Below are positions 8,455 to 15,838 of a stretch of 24,645 nt of DNA, in pieces. This DNA is from a virus. The notes below the pieces were generated by a model. It saw only the letters and a program-made list of their open reading frames with translations. It had not been told where the DNA came from and ran no database searches. Where the stretch lies: positions 1 to 24,645 of IMG/VR virus record IMGVR_UViG_3300042384_000091, one strand, 5' to 3'. A program made the translations under genes and the position numbers. Each line of letters begins with the position of its first letter. Position 1 is the first letter of the stretch.

Positions 8455-8801
8455 TAGTCATAAATTGAATTTGATATACCTTCAACCACCATGCGCCCCT
8501 CTTCAACTAACGTTAAGCCGTTAGCGTTCGTGTTTGGGTCAACTATAATTGGGTCAGGACTTTCGTAAATCTCGTATCGGTATTGTCCTATCCTGAACGT
8601 AACGTCTACACCTTCCTCCAAAAAGAAAAGGTTGTATCTATTTACATATTGTGAATAGTCAACACCAACCCAGTAAACGGGTGCAAGTGTCTCGTCCATT
8701 TCCCACACGAATTTAAACAACCATGTCGGCGCTTCAATAGTTGCACTTTCCGTTAGCGTTAATGCTATTGTATTGTTTTCGTTTTGTTCGAGGTATATCA
8801 T
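8454..8801 (-). CDS. Small virion-block protein upstream of portal, function unknown
   Basis: A 115-aa acidic, beta-rich protein (EQNENNTIALTLTESATIE, RIGQYRYEIYES). No membrane segment, signal peptide or cysteine motif is present. The pattern of an N-terminal Asn-rich strand followed by LTLTE and a region with many aromatic residues recurs in small genes among Bacteroidota phage structural genes, but I cannot name a function. It is the first gene of the transcription unit that starts after the tail-tube terminator, and a copy of the conserved 30-bp element ends 5 nt before its start codon. It overlaps the portal gene by one base. Confidence 0.7.
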   Translation of the reverse strand: MIYLEQNENNTIALTLTESATIEAPTWLFKFVWEMDETLAPVYWVGVDYSQYVNRYNLFFLEEGVDVTFRIGQYRYEIYESPDPIIVDPNTNANGLTLVEEGRMVVEGISNSIYD

Positions 8802-8806
8802 ACTAT

Positions 8807-8836
8807 CTTAATAAGTACAAATTGAAAAAGTTGGTT
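8807..8836 (-). promoter_or_regulatory. Putative phage late promoter element, copy 4 (before 115-aa/portal unit)
   Basis: On the minus strand: AACCAACTT, ten bases, TACTTATTAAG, then five bases to the ATG. The box spacing is the same as in three other virion-block gaps, and the second box is identical to the copy at 11331. It lies just after the terminator at 8841-8868, where a new promoter is needed. The function as a promoter is inferred. Confidence 0.55.
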
Positions 8837-8840
8837 AAAT

Positions 8841-8868
8841 AAAAAAGGGGGCTAATTAAAACCCCCTT
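8841..8868 (-). terminator. Rho-independent terminator after tail-tube gene
   Basis: The minus strand has AAGGGGG, a 10-nt loop, CCCCCTTTTTT: a perfect 7-bp stem with a U-tract, 20 nt after the 168-aa gene. It should end the tail-tube transcript and separate it from the portal unit. Confidence 0.88.
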
Positions 8869-8888
8869 CTAAATTCGTGTTTATCTTA

Positions 8889-9395
8889 TTAGATAATGTT
8901 TGGAATTTCAGCAGCCGCAACCTCGTAAGCAAGGTTTTCCGCTTCCGCTACAAAAGTAATTGAATACTTTGACCCGTCCGCTTTAGCAGTTCCAGAACCT
9001 TCAGCAACCGCAGTAAGTTGAGCCGTTGGAAAATACCAATACTTTCCGTTTGCGTCACCAACTACAAGCGCAAGGTCTCTTTGACCTTCACCAAGAATTT
9101 TGATTGCTTTAGATTTCGCAGCCTCACGTCGGTGAAAAATCAAAGTAACGGTCTGAGTGTAAAAAGACGAACCATTTACCAAGTCAATAGCCGCTTCCTC
9201 GGTGTACATTCCTGTGTTACGTCTGAACTCAAACTCAACAAACTGGTCAGTAAGTGTACCGAAGTCAGTTACAACATAAGCCGTTACGTCAACAGGCCCT
9301 ACTACGTTGTCTTGGTCATTAATATAAATCGAAGTTATCCCTCCGATATTTGAATCACATCCTTTAAGGATTGTTTCTAAAGTTGTACAAGCCAT
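8889..9395 (-). CDS. Probable major tail (tube) protein
   Basis: A 168-aa protein predicted to polymerise into the tail tube. It is beta-rich, with a central helix (HRREAAKSKAIKILGEG, about residues 88-104) and a C-terminal segment (GKYWYFPTAQLTAVAEGSGT, then DGSKYSITFVAEAENLAYEV) that has the style of tail-tube proteins in Bacteroidota siphophages. It is a single-gene unit bounded by strong terminators on both sides, consistent with a protein made in large amounts. A head-decoration protein is the main alternative, because it directly follows the capsid gene. The start was chosen as the only ATG after the terminator that gives a full ORF. Confidence 0.7.
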   Translation of the reverse strand: MACTTLETILKGCDSNIGGITSIYINDQDNVVGPVDVTAYVVTDFGTLTDQFVEFEFRRNTGMYTEEAAIDLVNGSSFYTQTVTLIFHRREAAKSKAIKILGEGQRDLALVVGDANGKYWYFPTAQLTAVAEGSGTAKADGSKYSITFVAEAENLAYEVAAAEIPNII

Positions 9396-9404
9396 ATTAT
9401 TTAG

Positions 9405-9433
9405 TTTTAAAGGTATATAAAAAGGGGGCGGTT
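9405..9433 (-). promoter_or_regulatory. Degenerate copy of the late element before tail-tube gene
   Basis: The minus strand has AACCGCCCC, nine bases, TACCTTTAAAA, then nine bases to the ATG. It keeps AACC and TAC-TTTAA but has spacing one base shorter than the other copies, and its first box overlaps the terminator hairpin. It is a weak call, made because this gene lies after a terminator and needs a promoter. Confidence 0.3.
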
Positions 9434-9441
9434 AAACCCCC
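9419..9441 (-). terminator. Rho-independent terminator after major capsid gene
   Basis: The minus strand has GGGGG, an 8-nt loop (TTTAACCG), CCCCC and TTTTT, starting 9 nt after the capsid stop codon. The all-GC 5-bp stem plus U-tract should end most capsid transcripts. Confidence 0.82.
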
Positions 9442-9449
9442 GTTATTAT

Positions 9450-10388
9450 TTAGCAATATTGTGCTCCTCCGTACCAAACAACTTGTGGCGTGTTAACAAC
9501 ATAGAAACCTGCTTTGAAGTCAGCACGTGCGCCAATTCGACGGTCAAGTGTAGTTTTGCTGAAGTCAACGATTTGTAGGTTATCTTGGTCACCTTCTGCA
9601 TCCAATGCGTAGATGAAGTTTGTATAATCAGACAAGATGATAGTTGAAGCAGGAAGACCGTACTCGACAACAACTGCAATATCCAAGTAAGTCAAAGCCA
9701 AACCAGTAGTTACGTTTGTTGTAGTGTTGTTTGCAGCAGTAGCAATACGATAAGCAGCAGCCACGTTAGGCGCTACTTTGAATTGCATTTGAGCAGGGTT
9801 AACCAACATCTCAGCAGTTGCAGCTGTCAAAGTTGCAGCCATTTTGTCAAGTACGTTAGCCGAAGTAATAGCAGCGTAAGTTCCTGCAGGAGTAATGAAG
9901 TCGTTAGCAGTACACAAACGCAACAACCAACCATCACACAAAGTCAATGCAGGAGTAGCACTTGCCGTGTCACCTTTCCACATCAATTGTGCAAGTTCTT
10001 GATGACCTTTCTTCGCCATTTGTGAATAAAAGAAATTCATAAAAGACGCAACGCTGAAATCAGAGTTTGAACCTTTAGCCATTTCCAATGCAAGGAAAGA
10101 TTGCTCAAGGTCGAACTGACAAACAGACGCTTGAGAAGTCAAAGCACAAACATCGATTTCTACTGCGCTTAGGTCAGCATCTTGAGCTGAAAAGTTACAT
10201 CCGCTTTCTGCAAGTACTTCAGAAAACACAACCGTCGCAATTTTCGTTTTGTTTTTAATACCCGGTAACACTCGGTAGTTGGTTACTGCGTTTTCCATTC
10301 CGTAAAGAATAGAAAAATATTCACTTGGGTTTGCTTGCAATAGAGCCGATGCGTCTACCGTCAAGTCGAATTTTAATTTTTTAGCCAT
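9450..10388 (-). CDS. Major capsid protein
   Basis: A 312-aa protein that would form the icosahedral head shell. It directly follows a protease/scaffold gene (3-nt gap), which is the standard arrangement for HK97-fold capsids. Its length is in the normal range, and its sequence is mixed alpha/beta, rich in Ala and Thr, with no membrane or coiled-coil parts. A long helix is likely at about residues 95-135 (DLEQSFLALEMAKGSNSDFS onward), as the spine helix, and the C-terminal strand (FKAGFYVVNTPQVVWYGG) resembles capsid P-domain endings. No N-terminal delta domain rich in coiled coil is seen; the scaffold function is instead in the upstream gene. It is the last gene of its unit, before a strong terminator. 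Confidence 0.8.
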   Translation of the reverse strand: MAKKLKFDLTVDASALLQANPSEYFSILYGMENAVTNYRVLPGIKNKTKIATVVFSEVLAESGCNFSAQDADLSAVEIDVCALTSQASVCQFDLEQSFLALEMAKGSNSDFSVASFMNFFYSQMAKKGHQELAQLMWKGDTASATPALTLCDGWLLRLCTANDFITPAGTYAAITSANVLDKMAATLTAATAEMLVNPAQMQFKVAPNVAAAYRIATAANNTTTNVTTGLALTYLDIAVVVEYGLPASTIILSDYTNFIYALDAEGDQDNLQIVDFSKTTLDRRIGARADFKAGFYVVNTPQVVWYGGAQYC

Positions 10389-10391
10389 TTC

Positions 10392-11327
10392 TTATTTTTT
10401 TAAGAAGTTAATTACATTACTGAATTTTTGCGCTGTTGACATTTCGATTTCTTCAACGGAGGCGACTTCTTCCGTTTCAGTTAATTCGTTTTTGAGGTCT
10501 GCAATGACTTGCAAAATTTCGCTTACACGCTGCTCTAAAACAGGGTTAACAATTGCAAGAATAGCCTCCGCATCTGCCGCAGGGTCAATAGCCGCCTCAA
10601 CTTCAACAACCTCTTCAGGTGTTTCTGTCTCCGTTGCCATCTCCACCTCCGTAGACGCTTCAACTTCCATCGCTACTTCCTCGGCTTGTGGCTCTTGAAC
10701 TTCTACGACTACACCGTCTTTTACAACGATTACCGTACCATCTTCGAGCGTGTGTTTTCCGTCTGGTAACATATATGTTTGTTTTTGATTACTTAGTTTA
10801 AGACCTAAAAAGCCTTCAATAGAAAAGCCGACTTGACCCGCTTCGACTAACTTATTGTAGTACTCCGTGTCGGTTACTTGCGCAGTCATCATTAGCGTAC
10901 CTTTAGGGACTGAAATACCAAACGTACTCATTGCCTTGTCCGCTTCGGGATTGTCAACTAGCCACGCTTCAAGAATATAGGCAGGAACTAATTTGTCTCC
11001 TTCGTGTTCGAGGTTAAATAGATTTTGGTTGTTTAAATTCAACATGAACTCTTTGAAGATAGTATCTATTTCGGTCTCGGTAAATTGAACGTAATACTCG
11101 CCCATGTCATCGTCGTTACGATAAATGTCCATAGGAATCATGGCGGGTGCAGTTATTCTATATTTCTTTTCGTCTGCGAAGTGGCTTTTAGCTTGGGACT
11201 TGAACGCAACACCCTTAACCAAAACGGCAGGGTTTGACGTGAACGCAATAGCATCTACACCTAGCGGTTGTTCGCCATCGTTATACGCTTCGTCTATTGT
11301 AATTTTGTAAGTCGGTAGTCCTTCCAT
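10392..11327 (-). CDS. XkdF-like prohead protease fused to a scaffold domain
   Basis: A 311-aa two-part protein. Residues 1-175 are an XkdF-like serine protease: FNLEHEG around His108, the conserved stretch AYILEAWLVDNPEADKA (from 116) and GFSIEGF around Ser169, with Glu171 beside it. His108 and Ser169 are the expected catalytic residues. Residues about 205-275 are extremely acidic and low in complexity (many Glu, Val and Thr), and residues 245-311 form a helical segment ending NVINFLKK, like a capsid scaffold. In HK97-like systems, such a fusion drives shell assembly and then digests itself. It is the first gene of its unit, with a 30-bp late element ending 3 nt before the start, and lies 3 nt before the capsid gene. 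Confidence 0.85.
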   Translation of the reverse strand: MEGLPTYKITIDEAYNDGEQPLGVDAIAFTSNPAVLVKGVAFKSQAKSHFADEKKYRITAPAMIPMDIYRNDDDMGEYYVQFTETEIDTIFKEFMLNLNNQNLFNLEHEGDKLVPAYILEAWLVDNPEADKAMSTFGISVPKGTLMMTAQVTDTEYYNKLVEAGQVGFSIEGFLGLKLSNQKQTYMLPDGKHTLEDGTVIVVKDGVVVEVQEPQAEEVAMEVEASTEVEMATETETPEEVVEVEAAIDPAADAEAILAIVNPVLEQRVSEILQVIADLKNELTETEEVASVEEIEMSTAQKFSNVINFLKK

Positions 11328-11330
11328 TGA

Positions 11331-11360
11331 CTTAATAAGTACACTAAATCTCTTTTGGTT
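11331..11360 (-). promoter_or_regulatory. Putative phage late promoter element, copy 3 (before protease/capsid unit)
   Basis: On the minus strand: AACCAAAAG, ten bases, TACTTATTAAG, three bases, ATG. The first box is identical to the copy at 17244 and the second box to the copy at 8807. No good host TAnnTTTG box is found in this orientation in the gap. Confidence 0.6.
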
Positions 11361-11381
11361 AATTTTTCAACATTATTTTTA

Positions 11382-11389
11382 TACCTTTG
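11382..11389 (+). promoter_or_regulatory. Host-type -7 box for plus-strand tail-chaperone-like genes
   Basis: TACCTTTG on the plus strand fits TAnnTTTG exactly and ends 15 nt before the ATG at 11405. A TTTG (11354-11357) lies 24 bases upstream, slightly far for the -33 element. This is the only candidate promoter for the two plus-strand genes. Confidence 0.55.
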
Positions 11390-11404
11390 GTTAAAATCTA
11401 AGCA

Positions 11405-11953
11405 ATGATACAAATGTTCGGGGTCGAAATACCCAACCACCTAAACGAGTTAACCGTCCAGCAGTTTGACGAACTCAACAAAATTGAGAATAACCAAGAA
11501 CTAGACACCATTGAAAAGTGGATTGAAAAGTTTATCTATTTAGGAGTGCCAGAAAAGGCGTTTGACAAAATGGAACTTGACGAGTTTACAAATTATATCA
11601 AAGAGTTTAACAAGTCCGAAATTCCGCAAGGTGAAAAAGTGACCGAGTTAGTCATTGACAAATATACATACCAAGCAAACGAGACCATCTGGGTGAAAGA
11701 CTTGGGGCTAATTGAGAAAATATACCGAGGACAAGACGATAATTTCTGCGCTCAAACGTTAGCTATACTTTTCAAACGTACTGACCTTACCCGTACCGAA
11801 CACTACGCACCTGCTCATCTTAAAGTGAAGGTAGCTTTAATGAAGAAACAAAACGCAGAAGTTGCCTTCCCGTACATTATGGAAATTCTGCAAAAGATAG
11901 CCGTTATTTCGGAAAATAAACTCGAAGAGGCTAACGAAGAAGTAACGGAATAA
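11405..11953 (+). CDS. Tail assembly chaperone-like protein, paralogue A
   Basis: A 182-aa acidic helical protein, one of only two plus-strand genes in the window. Residues about 10-26 (PNHLNELTVQQFDELNK) align with the start of the next gene (PRNWNEVTVNQWLELNT), and both carry a later FxxxLxILxKR-like segment (here CAQTLAILFKR), so the two are distant paralogues. The pattern resembles small proteins in Bacteroidota phages thought to be tail assembly chaperones, which bind the tape measure. The C-terminus is acidic (EEANEEVTE). Only 2 nt separate it from the next gene. No slippery heptamer is seen near the junction, so the usual programmed frameshift between chaperone parts is not supported here. 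The function is inferred; the gene itself is sure. Confidence 0.7.
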   Translation: MIQMFGVEIPNHLNELTVQQFDELNKIENNQELDTIEKWIEKFIYLGVPEKAFDKMELDEFTNYIKEFNKSEIPQGEKVTELVIDKYTYQANETIWVKDLGLIEKIYRGQDDNFCAQTLAILFKRTDLTRTEHYAPAHLKVKVALMKKQNAEVAFPYIMEILQKIAVISENKLEEANEEVTE

Positions 11954-11955
11954 AG

Positions 11956-12690
11956 GTGAATTTACCACGAAATTGGAACGAAGTAACGGTTAACCAATGG
12001 TTAGAACTTAACACCATTGACGAACTCGAATATAACTCCGTGTTCCTGCAAACAATAGAGGCACTTTCCATACTTTCCGATACAGACCCCGAAGAGTTTG
12101 AAGACCTCGACCCCGAAGAACTAATTGACCTAGCACGGAAGGTTAGTTTTATTCAGCGTGAGCCATCCAATAAGCCAAAAGAACTGGTAAAAGGCTTAAA
12201 GTTAAAGCCGTTGGGTGCGCTTACGTTAGGGGAGTTCATTGACCTCGAACATTATGCTGTGCAATTTGTACAAAATTTCGATATTTTGCTTAGTATATTA
12301 TACAAAAGATTTAAATCGGACGAGTGGGGCAACCTAATTTTTGAGCCCTATTCGTATAGTATAATGAGCCGCAAAGAACTATTTCACGAAGTAAGTATAA
12401 ACGAGGTTTATGGCGCAGTAAAGAACTACATCGACTATTCAAACGACTTTAAGAAACGCTACGAGAATCTATTTAACCCAGTCATTGAGGAAGAGGAAAC
12501 CGAACTAGACGAAGACGACCTCAAAGCCGAAGCCGAAGAAAAGGTATTTAGTAAATGGTCGTGGGAAAAACTACTATACGACTTGTCGAATCAAGACCTA
12601 ACAAAAATAGACGCAGTTACTGACCTTAATTTAATCTTTGTGTTTAACATGCTGTCAATGGTCGAAGAGTTACAACTCAATAAGGATTAG
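11956..12690 (+). CDS. Tail assembly chaperone-like protein, paralogue B
   Basis: A 244-aa acidic helical protein starting with GTG, 2 nt after paralogue A. The N-terminus repeats the NE(V/L)TVxQ(W/F)xELN pattern, and the middle has FDILLSILYKRF. The C-terminal part (KWSWEKLLYDLSNQDLTKID, about residues 201-220) is like the W-rich helical region seen in tail-chaperone-like proteins of related phages. A very acidic linker (EEEETELDEDDLKAEAEEK) precedes it and is absent from paralogue A. Its stop codon lies one base from the stop of the convergent gene at 12692, leaving no room for a terminator between them. GTG is the only sensible start; the frame is closed by TAA at 11932. Confidence 0.68.
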   Translation: MNLPRNWNEVTVNQWLELNTIDELEYNSVFLQTIEALSILSDTDPEEFEDLDPEELIDLARKVSFIQREPSNKPKELVKGLKLKPLGALTLGEFIDLEHYAVQFVQNFDILLSILYKRFKSDEWGNLIFEPYSYSIMSRKELFHEVSINEVYGAVKNYIDYSNDFKKRYENLFNPVIEEEETELDEDDLKAEAEEKVFSKWSWEKLLYDLSNQDLTKIDAVTDLNLIFVFNMLSMVEELQLNKD

Positions 12691-12691
12691 T

Positions 12692-13168
12692 TTACCAGTT
12701 CCACCAATTTTTATCGTACTCGTATTTACCGTCCCAATTCTTAATACCATCCGAACCGAATAGATTGTAAGTAATGTTTAGCTTTACGTTGTCAGGTGTT
12801 ACGTTTATCGTAGCCACATCTAAGATAGGATAGTTGGCTTGCATCCAAACTAAGTACTCACCTATTGCATCAGAAATAAATTGTTGACCTAGTGGTGAAT
12901 CAATTGCTTTTTGTGTTATGAAGTAAGGACGAATCTCGCCCCCGTTGGTTAGCTTTGCACCTTTATCCAAAAACATGTAATAAAAGATGGCATTGATTGT
13001 AACGTAAAGTTGGTTAAGGTCACCCGTTGCCGCTGAAATTCTAATTGAGTCGTGCATCGTTCCCGTTCCCTCACCGCTCTCATTAAAACTGATTTGAGTA
13101 ATGGTTTGTTGTATAGCCTTTTGTAGCTTAAAACGGGTTTTGTACTTTATCTTGAATGAGCCTTCCAT
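12692..13168 (-). CDS. HK97 gp10-like head-tail/tail completion protein (tentative)
   Basis: A 158-aa protein. The middle segment TGTMHDSIRISA (from about residue 37) followed by FYYMFLDKGAKLTNGG and IRPYFITQKAID recalls the HK97 gp10 pattern: a 'G-x-L-x-x-S-I' strand, then a strand ending in a Gly-containing turn, then RPF-like and a helix. Such proteins complete the tail or neck. The C-terminus is short and aromatic (YDKNWWNW). A 30-bp late element ends 3 nt before its start, and it is alone in its unit. It is transcribed toward the plus-strand chaperone-like genes and ends one base from the last of them. The function is tentative. Confidence 0.6.
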   Translation of the reverse strand: MEGSFKIKYKTRFKLQKAIQQTITQISFNESGEGTGTMHDSIRISAATGDLNQLYVTINAIFYYMFLDKGAKLTNGGEIRPYFITQKAIDSPLGQQFISDAIGEYLVWMQANYPILDVATINVTPDNVKLNITYNLFGSDGIKNWDGKYEYDKNWWNW

Positions 13169-13171
13169 AAT

Positions 13172-13200
13172 CTTTAAAGTAGTGTGTTCGTGTTTTGGTT
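13172..13200 (-). promoter_or_regulatory. Putative phage late promoter element, copy 2 (before gp10-like gene)
   Basis: On the minus strand: AACCAAAAC, ten bases (ACGAACACAC), TACTTTAAAG, three bases, ATG. The spacer also resembles that of the copy at 17244 (ACGGACACAT), so these two share similarity over about 28 bp. The first box overlaps the stop codon of the 879-aa gene. Confidence 0.6.
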
Positions 13201-15838
13201 AAATGATAAGCCAATTAGACCCGTCACTTGCTACAGTTAACACATCGTATTGATTTAAAGTAATACTTGAAGAACCATCTATTGTTTCGCTTCCGTCAGG
13301 TTTTATCGTTTGACTTCCCGATGAAATAGATTTGATTATGAATACTTGACCTAATAAATTTACTGACGAAGGCAAAGTAATTACATAACTTCCCGCACTC
13401 ACGTTCATTAAATAATCGTTAGTTGTAATGAAGTAGTTTGAATCAATTGGTGTATAATTATATACCACACCACCCGACAAGTTTAACGCTCGGATATTTG
13501 CCACGTCCGCAGCTATTCGCTCAGTACTTATTCCAGTTTGGTCGAGCATCTTATTGTTACCTACAATGATTCCGTTTACACCCGGTTGGATGACGTTACC
13601 TTGTCCGTAGATGGCACTGACTGACGTACCGGGTACTACGTTACCAACGAAACTATTGTCCCAATGAATACTGCCCGTATGACTTGACAAGTCGCCTACG
13701 GTTGTAGGGGTCACGTTACCTTTTTTAAACGGGGCTAAATCTATTTCAGTGTCCGCACTCATTAACTCGACTTTAGTCAAGTTTTGAGCGTTGCAGTCGT
13801 AATCAATTACTTTGTTAATTGTCCACCAACTATTGTCTATTCGTATTTTCGAGTTTAATTTGAGGCTTTGGATATCGTCTTCCCGTAGGTTAAAGTAAGC
13901 CGTCAACATTTTACCTACGTTGATTTGGTTAACGGTTCGTCGCCAGTACAAATTGTAAAGGTTGTTATTCGTTATGCTGTAACCTTCATAAAACATGTAG
14001 TCAGGTTGTGCGAATAAAATATCAAACGTCGGGTTTGTCGGGTTGTCCCAATGGTGGAAAATTGGGTAAGTCGTTACGTTGGTCTCGCCCGTAGTGCCAT
14101 AATTGTATAAATTGTAAGCGTCACAAACTCCCTCCCCTCCGTCTTGTAGTATTCGTATGTTTACTTTTGGCGCACCTGATAACAAAGGTAGGTAAGCGTT
14201 AAACGTGCTTTGTCCAATTGGCGTAGGTGAGAAGGTTATTTCTTTGGTGTCTATTCCCTTCACATACTCGTTGTCGAAGATAAATTCTAACTGCCCGTAG
14301 ATTTCTTTAGTAGCTTCAAAGTAGATTTTGTTCGGGTCGTCGCTGTCGTTTTTGTAAGTGAGTATTAATTTCTTCGCACTCAGCTCGGGCAAAAATTGTA
14401 ACGCTTGGTCTTTGTCCTTTGCTAATTTGTACGTCCAATCAATCTCCGCTCCTGCGTCGTAATAATCATCTCGGTGCATTAACACCAAATTGTTAGGCAC
14501 TTCGTTGTCTTGCTCGGTATAAAGGTTGTACATCGTAAAAATTGACTTAATGAAGTCCGCTTGTTTCACCTTATTTGGCACTGCGTTATTCATGTCAATC
14601 TGCGCACCATAGCCGAGAATATTTGACGAAGGTAGCACACGAACTTGTAGTGAAGTAAAATCTATTTCTAAACCTATTTGAGCGAACACACCGCCAACAG
14701 TCCAATAGTCCAAAGTAAACGAACCGCCTTTGATTGTAAATTCATCGGTAGTAATTACGTTACTTGCTAACATCGTATAAGTTCCCGTTAACGTTCCTAT
14801 TGAAGTATTGCCCACTGGGATAGTTGTTCCAAAAGGTACGCTTATTCCCGCAGGTGAACCGCTCGTTGTTGCGTATGGTGTTCCGTTTAGGTCAAGTTGA
14901 AAGTACGGCTTGTAAGATAGGTTATTCGATTGTAGGGTTGCCGTTCCTGCGTTGCCATTTGTAAGCGTTAAATCTGCGCTAAACGTAAACTCAAATACTA
15001 TGCTTTCACCGCCTTGTAAGTTCAACGGCACATCGTATGCACCCGTAGTTGGATTGAATAAACCGAAATTGTCTAAGGTCTCAGTCCACCCCGTAATTGG
15101 GTTAATAAAAACGGCAGGTGTTCCCGAATCAGTGAATGAAGTTTCCGCTTCAACTAAATAGTCATTGTAATCTACGAGCGAACCTTCCCCGTTAAATGGT
15201 ATTATGAGTTTGTCAAAGTGTGCTGCTGCTAACGTGTCCCATGTGTAGCTAAATCCTGCGTTGCTAAATATCCTATCAAAGTACGTCTTTGCATAAATAG
15301 CAGGCTTCATATCCTGCAATAGGTAGCTATTAGAATCCTTAAAGGGTAGGAGGTATTTGTACCCATCCCCTTGCGTGTGTGCGTAAGACGCTATTACATT
15401 GTCTGCCCGGTACTCGTGGTTAAGGTCGCTAAAGTCAAGGTTAGTAAGTTCGTTATTTCCTAGCCTAGTAAAGAATTCAGAACTTTCGTCTTTTATTAGC
15501 ACCTCGTATTCGACCTCGTTTTCGTAGTCAGCTGTGAGTTGGGTTTTATTAACAGCAATAAGTTGAAGGTAACCCGCTTCGAGTACTGGTATTCCGTTTT
15601 GAATAATCGAACATCGAGTGAGCGTGTTTATGTTGAAAGTCCCCGCTTGGATATTTACATCGTAGTAATGGTTGAGTAAGTTGTGATTATTATCCGTACC
15701 CGTCAGTGTGATTGTCTTACTAAACGCACCCGACTTTTTACTCACGTCACGAATATCAGCTACACCAAAGTTAAGGGGAAATGCCGTGCCATCCTTTACG
15801 TCTAGGTAGCCCGTCTCAAGTTGTATTCTTACGCTCAT
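13199..15838 (-). CDS. Large tail tip/baseplate-type structural protein
   Basis: An 879-aa virion protein. The N-terminal region (LNFGVADIRDVSKKSGAFSK, residues 23-42, then TITLTGTDNNH) is a pattern I recognise from large tail proteins of Bacteroidota siphophages, probably forming the distal tail or baseplate. The middle (about 100-690) is beta-rich with many aromatic residues. The last 110 residues (YVITLPSSVNLLGQVFII, SGSQTIKPDGSETIDGSSSI, VASDGSNWLII) match a small beta module often found at the ends of fibre-like proteins, so the tip may carry a surface-exposed domain. It overlaps the 468-aa gene by 4 nt. No peptidase or lysozyme motif was noticed. Confidence 0.75.
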   Translation of the reverse strand: MSVRIQLETGYLDVKDGTAFPLNFGVADIRDVSKKSGAFSKTITLTGTDNNHNLLNHYYDVNIQAGTFNINTLTRCSIIQNGIPVLEAGYLQLIAVNKTQLTADYENEVEYEVLIKDESSEFFTRLGNNELTNLDFSDLNHEYRADNVIASYAHTQGDGYKYLLPFKDSNSYLLQDMKPAIYAKTYFDRIFSNAGFSYTWDTLAAAHFDKLIIPFNGEGSLVDYNDYLVEAETSFTDSGTPAVFINPITGWTETLDNFGLFNPTTGAYDVPLNLQGGESIVFEFTFSADLTLTNGNAGTATLQSNNLSYKPYFQLDLNGTPYATTSGSPAGISVPFGTTIPVGNTSIGTLTGTYTMLASNVITTDEFTIKGGSFTLDYWTVGGVFAQIGLEIDFTSLQVRVLPSSNILGYGAQIDMNNAVPNKVKQADFIKSIFTMYNLYTEQDNEVPNNLVLMHRDDYYDAGAEIDWTYKLAKDKDQALQFLPELSAKKLILTYKNDSDDPNKIYFEATKEIYGQLEFIFDNEYVKGIDTKEITFSPTPIGQSTFNAYLPLLSGAPKVNIRILQDGGEGVCDAYNLYNYGTTGETNVTTYPIFHHWDNPTNPTFDILFAQPDYMFYEGYSITNNNLYNLYWRRTVNQINVGKMLTAYFNLREDDIQSLKLNSKIRIDNSWWTINKVIDYDCNAQNLTKVELMSADTEIDLAPFKKGNVTPTTVGDLSSHTGSIHWDNSFVGNVVPGTSVSAIYGQGNVIQPGVNGIIVGNNKMLDQTGISTERIAADVANIRALNLSGGVVYNYTPIDSNYFITTNDYLMNVSAGSYVITLPSSVNLLGQVFIIKSISSGSQTIKPDGSETIDGSSSITLNQYDVLTVASDGSNWLII

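Noticed and set aside
9446-9679. 77-aa minus-strand reading frame inside the major capsid gene
   Set aside because: It is a shadow of the capsid frame, with no coupling and no family resemblance.
11930-11960. Programmed -1 frameshift joining the two plus-strand chaperone-like genes
   Set aside because: The frames are in the -1 relation, but the frame of the second gene is closed by TAA at 11932, and the short window before the first stop has no slippery heptamer. The two proteins also look like paralogues, not two parts of one.
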